Below are positions 8,637 to 17,593 of a stretch of 42,666 nucleotides of DNA, one piece after another; the first letter of the stretch is position 1, and each line of letters starts with the position of its first letter. The DNA is from an uncultured Bacilli bacterium (lineage in GTDB: Bacteria > Bacillota_I > Bacilli_A > RF39 > UBA660). The position numbers and the translations under genes were made by a program. The stretch is from the NCBI GenBank assembly GCA_934155185.1, contig CAKPGT010000008.1, positions 1-42,666 on the forward strand, in the 5' to 3' direction. The notes below the pieces were generated by a model. The model worked only from the letters and a program-made list of their open reading frames with translations. It did not search any database and was not told where the DNA came from.

Positions 8637-8723
8637 TAATTGATTACTTCGTTCAAATAGATATTTAAATAAAACCTTAAAACAATTAAAAAGTATTATC
8701 AAATTTATAGATTAGCAGTTTAG

Positions 8724-8745
8724 AGATATGTTTGGCGACATATCT
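8724..8745. repeat. Hairpin upstream of element 2 relaxase
   Basis: Perfect 8-bp stem AGATATGT/ACATATCT with loop TTGGCG, followed by five T, 37 bases before the relaxase start. It is either part of the element 2 origin of transfer or a leader terminator for the mob gene. Confidence 0.35.
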
Positions 8746-8782
8746 TTTTAAATTGCTTAAAAATGAAAGGAGAAACGATATT

Positions 8783-10084
8783 ATGAATTTAAATTATGCA
8801 ATATTTAGAAGTCAACCAATAATGACTACTCACGATCTAGCACAAATAGGTTCTCATAATCAAAGAGAAAAACAGGCATATAACTCTAATCCTGATATTA
8901 GAGTTGAAGATAGTTTTAAAAATATAGAATTAGTACCTTTAAATAGCAAATATGTTAAAGGATTTAAAGAATTAACTAAAGAATATGAAAAACAACACAA
9001 TGAAAAACAAAAAACTGAAAGAAAAGAAAGACAAAGAAGTTATACTCAAATGCTTAATCAATCAAGAAATTGTGTAGCAGATGAATTATTATTTACAGCA
9101 TCTCCAAAGTTCTTTGAAAATATGAGTAATGAAGATTTAATGAAATGGGCTAATACTTGTATGGAGTTTGTTTACGAAGATTTAGGTTATAAGAAAGAAC
9201 AGGTTTTGCATTCTACAATCCATTTAGATGAAAAAACACCACATATTCATTGTGTAGTTGTACCACTTGTTAAAAAGTTTGATAAAAGAACTAATAATGA
9301 AAGATATACTATTTCTAAAAAGCAATATATTAAGGATAAAATCCATTTATCACAACTACAAGATAAATATCATGCAAGACTTACTGAAAAAGGATTTGAT
9401 TTAGAAAGAGGTATTAAAGGTAGTGATGCAGAACATCTAAAAACAAAGGAATTAAAGAAAGCAACTAAATATTATGAAAATAAAGTTGAAGTTATAAATA
9501 AAGGTTTAGATAAAGCAATTAGTGATTTAGATGAAAAAATGCAATCTAATAAAAATCCTATATTTGATAAGGAATATGTAAAGGTTAAAAGAGAAACTTT
9601 TGATTCAATGAATAATGTTATCAAAGAAACTAAAAAAGCGATAGAATTTCAACCTAAATTAGAACAATTATTTAATGAAGTTAATAACTTTACTAAAAGT
9701 CATCAAACATTAGAAAAAGAAAATAATAATCTTAAACGTGAAGTTAAATCTCTTACTACAAGAAATCAAAATTTATCAGCTGAAAACAATAAATTAAGAA
9801 ACTATATTGATTATATATTAGAAGCAATAAAGAAATTCTTTAGAAAAATATTACAATTTGGTAATGAATATGCAAAAGATGAAACTGCTATTGAAGTTAA
9901 GGATTATTATGACAAAAATGATTTTGATATGAATGATGTTATTAAAATATCACGAGGAACAACTAAACAAGATGAATTATTTGATTATGTTGATGCACCA
10001 GATTATTTAAAAACAAGAGTTAAAGATTATGATGATTATGATAAAGACTATGATAAATCTGATGGATTTGATATGAGTAGATAA
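8783..10084 (+). CDS. MobV-type relaxase / plasmid recombination enzyme (Mob_Pre), element 2
   Basis: 433-residue relaxase. It begins with the classic MobV motif I region (NYAIFRSQPIMTTHDLAQIG, then SHNQRE) and carries HLDEKTPHIHCVVVP near residue 150, the HxDE..PHxH metal site. The C-terminal half is coiled coil (LEQLFNEVNNFTKSHQTLEK) ending in an Asp/Tyr-rich tail. ATG 8783 is chosen over the upstream frame start at 8732 because AAAGGAG lies correctly before it. It differs clearly from the element 1 relaxase, so the two layers were acquired separately. Confidence 0.9.
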   Translation: MNLNYAIFRSQPIMTTHDLAQIGSHNQREKQAYNSNPDIRVEDSFKNIELVPLNSKYVKGFKELTKEYEKQHNEKQKTERKERQRSYTQMLNQSRNCVADELLFTASPKFFENMSNEDLMKWANTCMEFVYEDLGYKKEQVLHSTIHLDEKTPHIHCVVVPLVKKFDKRTNNERYTISKKQYIKDKIHLSQLQDKYHARLTEKGFDLERGIKGSDAEHLKTKELKKATKYYENKVEVINKGLDKAISDLDEKMQSNKNPIFDKEYVKVKRETFDSMNNVIKETKKAIEFQPKLEQLFNEVNNFTKSHQTLEKENNNLKREVKSLTTRNQNLSAENNKLRNYIDYILEAIKKFFRKILQFGNEYAKDETAIEVKDYYDKNDFDMNDVIKISRGTTKQDELFDYVDAPDYLKTRVKDYDDYDKDYDKSDGFDMSR

Positions 10085-10145
10085 AAATAATAAAAATATT
10101 CTTGATTTTTTTAATTGTTAGAGTGATAAATAAAAAGACAAAAAA

Positions 10146-10203
10146 ATGAGATTAAACACCATTTAATCGCTCATATTGGGGTTTTAAGGCAGAGTTTAAT
10201 CTC
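10146..10203 (+). promoter_or_regulatory. Alternative-hairpin leader of the 62-residue gene
   Basis: GAGATTAAAC (10148-10157) is a perfect complement of GTTTAATCTC (10194-10203). The same first arm can instead fold locally: ATGAG.TTAAA pairs with TTTAA..CTCAT around CACCA. The two structures exclude each other, the signature of an attenuator or RNA switch. TGCC/GGCA lies further down before the ribosome site. Confidence 0.35.
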
Positions 10204-10260
10204 TTATCTGTTCTTTAAATTAAAGTGCCTTAGATGGCAAATTAGAAAGGTGGAAGTTTT

Positions 10261-10449
10261 ATGCTATTAGATAGTAATACAGAAAGGGTTATGGATTTAG
10301 TTGATATGGTTGATGATTTAAAAGGTATTGATAAGATTAGATTAGCAATACATCTACTTGAAGAACATTATTTTTCTACTATATATGATGAGGAGTTTAT
10401 TAGATTATTAAGAGAAGTTCAGCAAAGTATATGGAATTATCATTATTAG
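10261..10449 (+). CDS. Small hypothetical protein
   Basis: 62 residues, acidic and predicted all-helical (RVMDLVDMVDDLKGIDKIRL, AIHLLEEHYF). GAAAGGTGG precedes the ATG. It lies 176 bases after the relaxase behind a structured leader. No family recognised; an accessory mobilisation or regulatory role is possible. Bases 10450-10585 hold nothing else. Confidence 0.55.
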   Translation: MLLDSNTERVMDLVDMVDDLKGIDKIRLAIHLLEEHYFSTIYDEEFIRLLREVQQSIWNYHY

Positions 10450-10585
10450 AAAAAAAAAATTTTAGTAGAAATTCTATTTAATATCTTTCAGTATGACTTT
10501 AAAAATGAAGAAATCAACTCTAAAATTAATCATAATCTAAATGTATATGATTATTGCTATGCTATATTAAATAAGTAAAATAAAG

Positions 10586-10620
10586 CCCTAGTAGTCATTG
10601 ACTATTAGGGTTATTTTTTT
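10586..10620. terminator. Bidirectional terminator
   Basis: CCCTAGTAGTC pairs with GACTATTAGGG, followed on the plus strand by TTATTTTTTT and on the minus strand by a T-rich stretch. It separates the plus-strand mobilisation genes from the convergent 1259-residue gene, whose stop codon it overlaps. Confidence 0.75.
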
Positions 10621-13600
10621 GCTCTAGGAACTGAAATATCTTCAACATTTTCTTCAACAGTTTGTTGATTTATCATTAACTGTCCCATAACAGTATTAAA
10701 TTCCATTTCAGCAAGTTGATCATTAGATAAATAACAACTATCTAGTATTCCTTGATTTCCAAAAACAATGTACCAATTATCGCCTGTTACTATTTTGCAA
10801 CCTTGAGGAACTTTTACATAACTGAAATCTTTACCTGTTTGATGAGAGTAGCAAGCTTTAATCTTATTTATATCATTTTCTATAGTTTCATTAGGCTCAT
10901 TAACAGTTACTTGCTTTCTTGTTCTAGGGTATAATGCAGGAACATCGCCTTTTTTAATTTTTTCAGGTGCTAATTCGCCAACAGCTGATTTCATACATAT
11001 TATAGAATAATTACCAAAATCAGTAGTAAAGTAATCTTGTCTAGCAGCTTCTCTTAAATTTTTAGTAGTTGCTCTAAATTGTTTCCAATCTTCACTATCA
11101 GTTTCCATTGGATTATTGCCAATTTTATCAGTTGTTCTACCATCAACATTTGAACTGGTTTCATCAAGTGTATAACTTCTTGTTACTACTACAAAATCAA
11201 TTTTAGTTTCTTCGTTTGGATTATTTTGAGATGTTTCTACAATATCATTACATGCTTGTTCAAAGGTTTTAATAATTGCATCTCTTTCAGAACTATAAGC
11301 CGAAGATTTTTTATCATAAATAGTTCTTAATTGATTTATATATACACCATTACCATTTCTAAATCCTGATGCTCTACCAATAAAGTTTCCTTCAGAGTCA
11401 CTTAATTTTATTACAAAACCATTTTTATCTATAGCACAATAGTGTAAGAAATCATTATCATTTCCACATACTCTAAAACAAGCATTGGTATCTAATCCTG
11501 TTGTTAATAATGTTTCATCGGTTGAATCATACATAGAATACCTGTAATTTCTATATGTTCCATTGATATAAGGTACAGTAGATTCTTTTCGTGAAACCAT
11601 AGCACTTACTAAATCACAAGCAACATTAATTCTTTCTGCTTGAGAACTTGAAGTAAATCCATTGTTACTATATATTTTCTTAATTACATCCTTACCTAAT
11701 AAACTTATTTGTTTTAAATCAGCATACTTGAACATATCTTTAAAATCTAAAATTTTATCTAAATTATCAATAGTAAATTCTTCAGGAGTGAGTAAACTCA
11801 TCAAACTAGGAATATTTGCTAAAGCATTAGATAGTTCCGCATCTGATACATATTTTTGTATATCACTAAATTGTGAACTATGACTATCATGATAACCCAA
11901 CTCACTTATCATAGAAAGTTGAAGTAAACCACTTGCATTTGCTAATTCTTGTACCGTTTTATAATTAGTATCACTCAATAGTGCTTCTTTTGTTTCGTCA
12001 AAAGTTTCTATATAAGTATTAAATAATCTTAAATTATATCTATTTAATATATTTGGATCAAATTGATAATACTCATCTGTAAATGGGCATTCTCCAATAA
12101 CTGACTTTATGTCGTCTTGAGTTAAATTATCAAAATTATCAATACCTTTAGCAATTTGAATAATCTCACTTTTAATTTTACTAAACACATATTTTAAATC
12201 TTTATATCCCAGTATTTGTGCTAATTCAGTTTCACTAAAACCATTACCTTTATAAACATATTTTTCGCCATCAAATACTATAAATTCTCTATATTTACTT
12301 ACTTCTTGACCATCAAAAGTAATATTATGACTATTTAACCTGTTTATTAGTTTTGATACTTTTTCATAATTTTCATATTCATCAAATCTTGCAGGTTTTG
12401 ATGAAGATAAAATATCATCTACACTTGATACATTGCTATTTATTGATTGTGAAATGAATAAGTCTAGTATTTGTGGTATTTTATCTTTACTTACTGCTAC
12501 ATTATAGTTATATGCTAAATATTTGCCTTTAATAGTTCCTAATTTTTGCATTAAATCTGCATCTTGACTATTAAATAGTTTTTTTAACATATCCCTTTGT
12601 TTAATTTCCACAACTTTCTTCTTAACAATAGGGTTATCAATGCGAATGATAAAGAACTTTTTATACTGTTCATCAAATTGTGCCATTTGTTCACTAATAA
12701 AATCTTCTTTACTTTTTGAAATGAATAATGCCGCATTTTTAGATATATCGTCTCTTTTTGCTTGTAATAATTCCATTTTATTTTCAGCCTGTGAACTATG
12801 ATATATTTGATGATATTCAATGAAAGCATTAAATAAAGCATATTTTCTTTCATCTAATACATCATCAATTTTCATTAGAAATTTTAATTCATTTAAAGCA
12901 CTTATAAAATTATTGTTTTTTTCTAAAGAATCACATATTCTATTAAATATATTTGTATAATAATCATTATTTTCTCTACGATATTCTTCCCATTTCTTTT
13001 GAGCAACCATTTGAAATACTTTTCTAGCATCAGATACTTTTAGAGAAGTGGATAAAGTAGTTTTTATAAAATCTTTAAGTCTATCATAAAATACTTTTGT
13101 TTTTTCATCTTTGGATTCTTTAGGTATTCCTACTTGTTTCAAATAATAATCTAATACAAATTCATCATTTAGTAGGGATGCCGAAAACTTGAATATTTGC
13201 TCTGATGAGTAAAACCCATTCTCAATTAAAAAGTGTCTTATTTCATATAGTCTATCTTTTATATTTCTATCTTCTTCGTTTTCAATAGGAAATTTTTCAA
13301 GATTTTCAGTCAACCAATATTGTATATCTTCTGAAAAGTATCTTGCACTATGCAAATCATTTTTTGCCGAATTAAGACAGATTTTTGTGCTATTTTTCAA
13401 ATTATCTGGAGAACTATAATTCAAAACATAGCTTTGTTCTACTAATGCATCAACAATCCTTTTTTCTGCTTCTTCATTTTTACCGATGTATCTCCAATCA
13501 AAATAACTAACGCTATCAGGATCATTTTTAGCACTTGTAATACATATATCAATATTTCTTTTAAAGTTAATAGGGCTTTTGAAATTGATTATATAATCTA

Positions 13601-14390
13601 ATTGGTTTTCAACAATATATCTTTCGATAGCAATAAGTTCTTCTGCTTGAAGCCTATCCCAAATAATGTTTATACCAGAATTTACATCTAACCTTAAAGT
13701 TTGTTTAATTATTTCAACATTAGACCTTAAAAATCTTGGACTATCAGAGGTTAATACATATCCATTTTTTAAGGCAAGTTGATATACAAATGATGCTAAT
13801 TCATTTGTCCAAACCTCATTTGGAACAAAATTTATAGAGTTTATATCTTTTTCAGCAGATTGTTTGATTAGTTCCGCATTTTGTAACATAAATAATGGTG
13901 TATCAGCATGAAAGACATATCCCTGTCTTTTGGCTTCTACAATAGCCGCTTGTTTTACTTCGTCATTTATATTATAAGCGTAAACAATACTATGTATATT
14001 TCGTGATATAGATGCAAGAATAACACTTGGATCTCTTCTTAAAAAATCAGAAGTATTTCTTTCTAATATTCTTGTATCATCTTGTAGAAATTTAGTTCTA
14101 GCAGTTTCTTGTTCAGCAGGAGTAGGACCTGAATATAATGTCCTATTAACTTGTCTTTGCACAGTAGGTACATCTAGATAATCATTTGGTTCATCATAAT
14201 CTTTAATTTTATTAATTTTATAATCATAATTTATATATATATTATTAATTTCATTATTTAAAATTAGATAATCTTTTGTTAAATTTTTATCTATTTCTTT
14301 TAAGTACATATCTTTCTTTTGTTGTTCTCTTCTTAAATATTCTGCTAATGCTCTTGCTAATTCTTCATTGGTTAATCTATCTTCTCTCAT
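10611..14390 (-). CDS. Very large unknown cargo protein with DUF4116-like repeats
   Basis: 1259 residues from ATG 14390, chosen because GGAGG lies 8 bases before it; a frame start at 14417 has none. Residues about 140-350 hold at least four repeats of about 60-70 residues of the form YVL..DSP.FL+.N.EI...A..D..S: GYVFHADTPLFMLQNAELIK, GYVLTSDSPRFLRSNVEIIK, DYIINFKSPINFKRNIDICI and SYVLNYSSPDNLKNSTKICL. They resemble DUF4116. The middle is helical. A cysteine-containing domain near residues 960-1020 (TNACFRVCGNDNDFLHYCAI, RASGFRNGNGVYINQL) is of unknown type. No signal peptide or transmembrane helix. Monocistronic cargo of element 2; function unknown. Confidence 0.75.
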   Translation of the reverse strand: MREDRLTNEELARALAEYLRREQQKKDMYLKEIDKNLTKDYLILNNEINNIYINYDYKINKIKDYDEPNDYLDVPTVQRQVNRTLYSGPTPAEQETARTKFLQDDTRILERNTSDFLRRDPSVILASISRNIHSIVYAYNINDEVKQAAIVEAKRQGYVFHADTPLFMLQNAELIKQSAEKDINSINFVPNEVWTNELASFVYQLALKNGYVLTSDSPRFLRSNVEIIKQTLRLDVNSGINIIWDRLQAEELIAIERYIVENQLDYIINFKSPINFKRNIDICITSAKNDPDSVSYFDWRYIGKNEEAEKRIVDALVEQSYVLNYSSPDNLKNSTKICLNSAKNDLHSARYFSEDIQYWLTENLEKFPIENEEDRNIKDRLYEIRHFLIENGFYSSEQIFKFSASLLNDEFVLDYYLKQVGIPKESKDEKTKVFYDRLKDFIKTTLSTSLKVSDARKVFQMVAQKKWEEYRRENNDYYTNIFNRICDSLEKNNNFISALNELKFLMKIDDVLDERKYALFNAFIEYHQIYHSSQAENKMELLQAKRDDISKNAALFISKSKEDFISEQMAQFDEQYKKFFIIRIDNPIVKKKVVEIKQRDMLKKLFNSQDADLMQKLGTIKGKYLAYNYNVAVSKDKIPQILDLFISQSINSNVSSVDDILSSSKPARFDEYENYEKVSKLINRLNSHNITFDGQEVSKYREFIVFDGEKYVYKGNGFSETELAQILGYKDLKYVFSKIKSEIIQIAKGIDNFDNLTQDDIKSVIGECPFTDEYYQFDPNILNRYNLRLFNTYIETFDETKEALLSDTNYKTVQELANASGLLQLSMISELGYHDSHSSQFSDIQKYVSDAELSNALANIPSLMSLLTPEEFTIDNLDKILDFKDMFKYADLKQISLLGKDVIKKIYSNNGFTSSSQAERINVACDLVSAMVSRKESTVPYINGTYRNYRYSMYDSTDETLLTTGLDTNACFRVCGNDNDFLHYCAIDKNGFVIKLSDSEGNFIGRASGFRNGNGVYINQLRTIYDKKSSAYSSERDAIIKTFEQACNDIVETSQNNPNEETKIDFVVVTRSYTLDETSSNVDGRTTDKIGNNPMETDSEDWKQFRATTKNLREAARQDYFTTDFGNYSIICMKSAVGELAPEKIKKGDVPALYPRTRKQVTVNEPNETIENDINKIKACYSHQTGKDFSYVKVPQGCKIVTGDNWYIVFGNQGILDSCYLSNDQLAEMEFNTVMGQLMINQQTVEENVEDISVPRAKK

Positions 14391-14528
14391 AACATACCTC
14401 CAAAGTATTTTAATCAAATATAATTATATCATTTTTTTCTCTAATTTTGTTATTATTTTACAGTTTTTAATAAAAAATGAATGATAATCCAAAAGAAATT
14501 ACATAACTAATGGATTTTCGTTTTTTAA

Positions 14529-14737
14529 CTAACTCTATTTGGAGTTAGTAACACACTACCAAGATGGACAAGCCATCTAGGAGTGTGCAAAGGGATTTTA
14601 CCCCTTTTGAAACCCCATTAAGCAACATTATTACAAACTATCGTAAGTAATAAGTTGCCTTTTTTATTTGTCTTACGCCTTCATAAAAAAGTAAAAAAAC
14701 TATCCACACGTTTCATCAGCATAGCTGACGAAACGTG
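14529..14737. repeat. Cluster of hairpins in element 2 intergenic region
   Basis: Within the 422 bases between the 1259-residue gene and the membrane gene: CTAACTC/GAGTTAG (14529-14548); a two-step stem CACACT/AGTGTG enclosing AGATGG/CCATCT (14552-14587); and a long hairpin CACGTTTC.TCAGC/GCTGA.GAAACGTG (14707-14737). Markedly GC-richer than its flanks. No open frame with a ribosome site. It could be a replication or transfer origin, or a structured RNA. A bidirectional terminator (AAAATAGTC/GACTATTTTT) follows at about 14754-14804. Confidence 0.45.
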
Positions 14738-14812
14738 CGTCGTTTTTCCAATAAAAAATAGTCTAATTGCTAATCTAACGAAAAGCAAAAAGACTATTTT
14801 TTTCTATTTATA

Positions 14813-15241
14813 TTATTTATTATCTTTTAACAATTTAGCAGTATCTCTTTTAGCATTCCATATTGATAAGTACATAAATAATTCAAATTCTAATGTCATA
14901 ATGAACATAATTATTATTGAATAATTATTATTCATTAAATTATTTTTAGATGAATCTAACAATACAATTACTGATAATAATGTACCATAGAAAACTGCTA
15001 AAATTGTTGTACTATCATCAAATCCTCTTTTAATTGTTCTTGATTTATTTTTATCAACATCTAATCCAATTTTGCTCCAAGCATTTAAGTCAAGTAATGT
15101 TCCTACCATTAAAAATGCTAATGATGCCCAAAACATATTTTTAAAATAATCTGTTGCAACAATTTGAGATAATCCAAAACTAACAACAAACCATATTCCT
15201 ATTAATATAACTACAATTCTTAATATTTTTTTATTTCGCAT
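14813..15241 (-). CDS. Small multi-pass membrane protein
   Basis: 142 residues with about four hydrophobic helices: ILRIVVILIGIWFVVSFGL at 6-24, MFWASLAFLMVGTLLDL at about 36-52, TTILAVFYGTLLSVIVLL at about 78-95, and IIIMFIMTLEFELFMYLSIW at about 108-127. No family recognised. Its start overlaps the end of the Xre gene by 11 bases, so the two are translationally coupled. The pair may form a regulator-membrane sensor unit or a membrane partner of the repressor. Confidence 0.65.
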   Translation of the reverse strand: MRNKKILRIVVILIGIWFVVSFGLSQIVATDYFKNMFWASLAFLMVGTLLDLNAWSKIGLDVDKNKSRTIKRGFDDSTTILAVFYGTLLSVIVLLDSSKNNLMNNNYSIIIMFIMTLEFELFMYLSIWNAKRDTAKLLKDNK

Positions 15242-15731
15242 TTTTATTTCTCTCCTTCACTTTCAAACTTTGAATTAAATTAATTATTTCTTGTTGTGTA
15301 TTGATTTGATAATTTGTATCTTCAATAGTATGTAATAATAAATCTTTTTCACTTTCTAATATGTTTTTATCTTTTAATTTTTCTTCACAAGAAGATACTA
15401 ACTTCTCTAAATTTTGTTTATTACCTAAAACATTAACTTCAGCCTCATTTAATTCATTACCTTTTAAGTTAAAATAATAATCTTTAATAAAAGGATTTAG
15501 TGGACTAACTTCAATACCTAATCCCATTTTATACATTAAATCATTATAATTAACATCAATATGTTTACTAATCTTTCTTAATATTTTAGGACTAGGATCT
15601 CTTTCTCCTGCCTCTATTTTAGATAATCCAGAACTATTAATTCCAGCGAGTTTTGCAAGTTGTCTTTGAGATAGATTTTTTTGTTCCCTTGCTTCGGCTA
15701 TTACTTCACCGATAGTTTTATCAATAGACAT
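15231..15731 (-). CDS. Xre-family transcriptional regulator
   Basis: About 166 residues. The N-terminal helix-turn-helix (IGEVIAEAREQKNLSQRQLA, KLAGINSSGLSKIEAGERDP) is typical of phage/ICE repressors. The C-terminal half is helical with a possible dimerisation coil (KNILESEKDLLLHTIEDTNY). ATG 15731 is preferred because GAGGTGA precedes it by 6 bases. It is divergent from the plus-strand replication-like genes, and the intervening promoter region contains two perfect palindromes, so it probably controls them and itself. Confidence 0.85.
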   Translation of the reverse strand: MSIDKTIGEVIAEAREQKNLSQRQLAKLAGINSSGLSKIEAGERDPSPKILRKISKHIDVNYNDLMYKMGLGIEVSPLNPFIKDYYFNLKGNELNEAEVNVLGNKQNLEKLVSSCEEKLKDKNILESEKDLLLHTIEDTNYQINTQQEIINLIQSLKVKERNKNAK

Positions 15732-15809
15732 TTTCTTCACCTCACACATTAATCATACACTATTTGAATACAAAAGTCAACATTTTTGTTAAAGACGAGT
15801 AAAAGAGTA

Positions 15810-15862
15810 TTGACAAGATGATATTTATCATGCTAAGATTGATTTATCAAGTGAGTACTCAC
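15810..15862 (+). promoter_or_regulatory. Promoter with embedded palindromic operators
   Basis: TTGACA (15810-15815), an 18-base spacer and TAAGAT (15834-15839). The spacer contains the perfect palindrome ATGATA-TT-TATCAT (15818-15831), so a bound repressor would block polymerase. A second perfect palindrome, GTGAGTACTCAC, lies at 15851-15862 just after the start point. The Xre protein encoded divergently is the obvious candidate ligand. Confidence 0.6.
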
Positions 15863-15912
15863 GTACGCGTTTAATTAAGCATTGAATACAAAGAAAGGAG
15901 GAAATCGAATGT

Positions 15913-16179
15913 ATGCGGAAGAATAAACAACCAGAATTAATTAATCCAAAAATATGGAAAGACAAGAATATAAAGTTTGAAACTAAATTTATATACAAAA
16001 TACTTTGTGCAGAACGATCCGACAGAAGTGAGTTCACAAGTATAAGTATAGGAAGAGTTCAAAAAAGATTAAGTATAAGTAATGTTGGATTTAAAAAGAA
16101 CCTACAAATATTAGAAGATAACAAATATATAAGGTTTAATGAATACGACAGAGGATTATACGTATATGAGTTTTGTTAG
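15913..16179 (+). CDS. Winged-helix DNA-binding protein (replication initiator-like)
   Basis: 88 residues; ISIGRVQKRLSISNVGFKKN followed by LQILEDNKYIRF is a winged-helix arrangement like those at the N-terminus of plasmid replication initiators. GGAGG at 15897-15901 serves it. Another ATG at 15909 in a different frame gives only MYAEE and a stop, so the two starts overlap in a way that could tune expression. First gene after the operator-bearing promoter. Confidence 0.55.
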   Translation: MRKNKQPELINPKIWKDKNIKFETKFIYKILCAERSDRSEFTSISIGRVQKRLSISNVGFKKNLQILEDNKYIRFNEYDRGLYVYEFC

Positions 16180-16212
16180 AATAGACATAATCGCTAACAA
16201 ATAAAGGTTCAG

Positions 16213-16365
16213 TAAATGTTCGTAGATTTATGTTAGAACCTAGTCTATAAGACTAAAACTAAAATAATCCTAGGGAACGGGATTTAAAATAAAGTCCCAG
16301 GGATACTAGTGCCTTTTTGAAGTTTATATCGGTATTGCTTGTAAGTTGTTTTTACAAGTTTTTTT
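16213..16365 (+). promoter_or_regulatory. Structured leader ending in an intrinsic terminator
   Basis: The stretch between the two winged-helix genes folds into several local stems (TAGTC/GACTA; GGGATTT/AAGTCCC inside a CCTAGGG..CCCAGGG-rich patch). It closes with CTTGTAA/TTACAAG (16338-16358) plus seven T, only 34 bases before the next gene. It would terminate most transcripts, so the next gene is probably controlled by antitermination or has its own start. No known riboswitch class recognised. Confidence 0.4.
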
Positions 16366-16398
16366 GTTTCTAAAAATTAAGGAAAGGAGATTGATATT

Positions 16399-16677
16399 AT
16401 GGAATATGATATTACTAATTTAAAGTATGTTGAAGTTCCTATGGTAGTATTGTTAGACGAAAATATATCTTCTACTTCTAAACTACTAATGGGATTTATT
16501 ACTACTTTAACTATGCAAGATGGTTTTTGTTATGCTAGTAATAGATATTTAAGTAAGTATTTGAAAGTATCAAAAAAAACTATTACAAGTTGCATAACAT
16601 CATTAAGAAGAAAAAATTATATTAAAATTGAAAACGAACCTAATATGAGAAAAATCTATTTAGCAAATATCTTCTAG
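16399..16677 (+). CDS. Winged-helix / HTH_36-like DNA-binding protein
   Basis: 92 residues with a clear helix-turn-helix: YASNRYLSKYLKVSKKTITS followed by CITSLRRKNYIKI. This is the pattern of HTH_36-type domains found in plasmid and phage replication proteins. GGAAAGGAGATT precedes the ATG. It is a short stand-alone domain rather than a full initiator. Bases 16678-16826 are nearly pure A/T with no gene seen. Confidence 0.65.
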   Translation: MEYDITNLKYVEVPMVVLLDENISSTSKLLMGFITTLTMQDGFCYASNRYLSKYLKVSKKTITSCITSLRRKNYIKIENEPNMRKIYLANIF

Positions 16678-16826
16678 AATAAATAGCAAGATACTGCTAA
16701 TATGTATAGCGAAGAACTTCTAACAGAATAAATAATATTAATAAATAATTATAATAAATAAAATAATTTAAAATTTATTTAAATAATTTAAATTAATAAA
16801 AGAATTAAAATGAAAGAAAATGATAA

Positions 16827-17246
16827 ATGAATGTAGATTTAAATGAAATAATTATTTCAGGAATTATAAACAATATTACAGACAATAACCGAGATTATAT
16901 TAAGTTTGGCTTAACCACTCTTAAATATGATAAAAACAAAGTATATTCTAGTTTAAATATTAATCGAAATCTTTATATAACTTATAAGGATTTTTTTGTT
17001 AAAGGAACTAAAGTATTTATAAAAGGTTATCTTAACTCTTATATTACCAATAATAAAATACAACTATTTATCACTGTCACAGATATATCTAATAACAAAG
17101 AAGATATTTTAAATTGTAAAAGAGAACCACATATTAGATATGATTCTGATGGTGTTATGGTTTGGAATGGTAAAAGATGTGAAAAAGAAATACCTACCGA
17201 AGAAGAACAACAGGAAATGGAACAACTTTTAAGTGAATTTAAATAA
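16827..17246 (+). CDS. Single-stranded DNA-binding (OB-fold) protein, divergent
   Basis: 139 residues. The N-terminal 90 follow the SSB plan: IIISGIINNITDN, then LYITYKDFFVKGTKVFIKGY and NKIQLFITVTDIS. It ends in a short acidic tail (EEEQQEMEQLLSEF) rather than the classical DDDIPF tip. SSB-like proteins are common on conjugative and mobilisable elements, where they coat the transferred strand. The ribosome site is weak, and a short overlapping frame (MKENDK) lies directly upstream. Confidence 0.6.
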   Translation: MNVDLNEIIISGIINNITDNNRDYIKFGLTTLKYDKNKVYSSLNINRNLYITYKDFFVKGTKVFIKGYLNSYITNNKIQLFITVTDISNNKEDILNCKREPHIRYDSDGVMVWNGKRCEKEIPTEEEQQEMEQLLSEFK

Positions 17247-17329
17247 TATGCAATGGAGGTTTGAGATTAGTTATGAAAAATTATTATTTAATACTATTAC
17301 AAAAATTTTAAACGAAAGGAGACGATTTA

Positions 17330-17500
17330 ATGTATGAAATCATTGAAGAAAAAACTACTAAACAATTGAATCAGTTAGAAATAGATAATATTATTGATGA
17401 ATCAATTAATTTGTATATTATCACTGATTTATTAGATTTAAAATTAATAACTGAAAAACAATTTTATATTTTAAAAGAAAAAATTAAAAGTTTTTATTAA
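17330..17500 (+). CDS. SHOCT-like small protein upstream of LSR2
   Basis: 56 residues, helical, with DLLDLKLITEKQFYILKEKI, which matches the short SHOCT-type helix-turn motif (L..LI...F..KK.KL). AAAGGAGA precedes the ATG. It lies 93 bases before the integrase. Element 3 has a similarly placed 61-residue protein with the same motif (FIKDNNLINDIEYKKIKNKI). The conserved position suggests a partner of the recombinase, perhaps a directionality factor; this is inference. Confidence 0.6.
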   Translation: MYEIIEEKTTKQLNQLEIDNIIDESINLYIITDLLDLKLITEKQFYILKEKIKSFY

Positions 17501-17593
17501 AGAGTACAGATTTATACAAAAATAAGGTATAATGCTATTGAACGGAGTATTTAGTTCAAAATGAAATTGAAGAATTAAGAAAGTGAGGTGCGA

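Noticed and set aside
14655..14924. 89-residue plus-strand frame
   Set aside because: No ribosome site. It crosses the hairpin cluster and terminator and runs antisense to the membrane protein gene.
17272..17310. 12-residue peptide frame before the SHOCT-like gene
   Set aside because: Too short and without a convincing role; listed only as seen.
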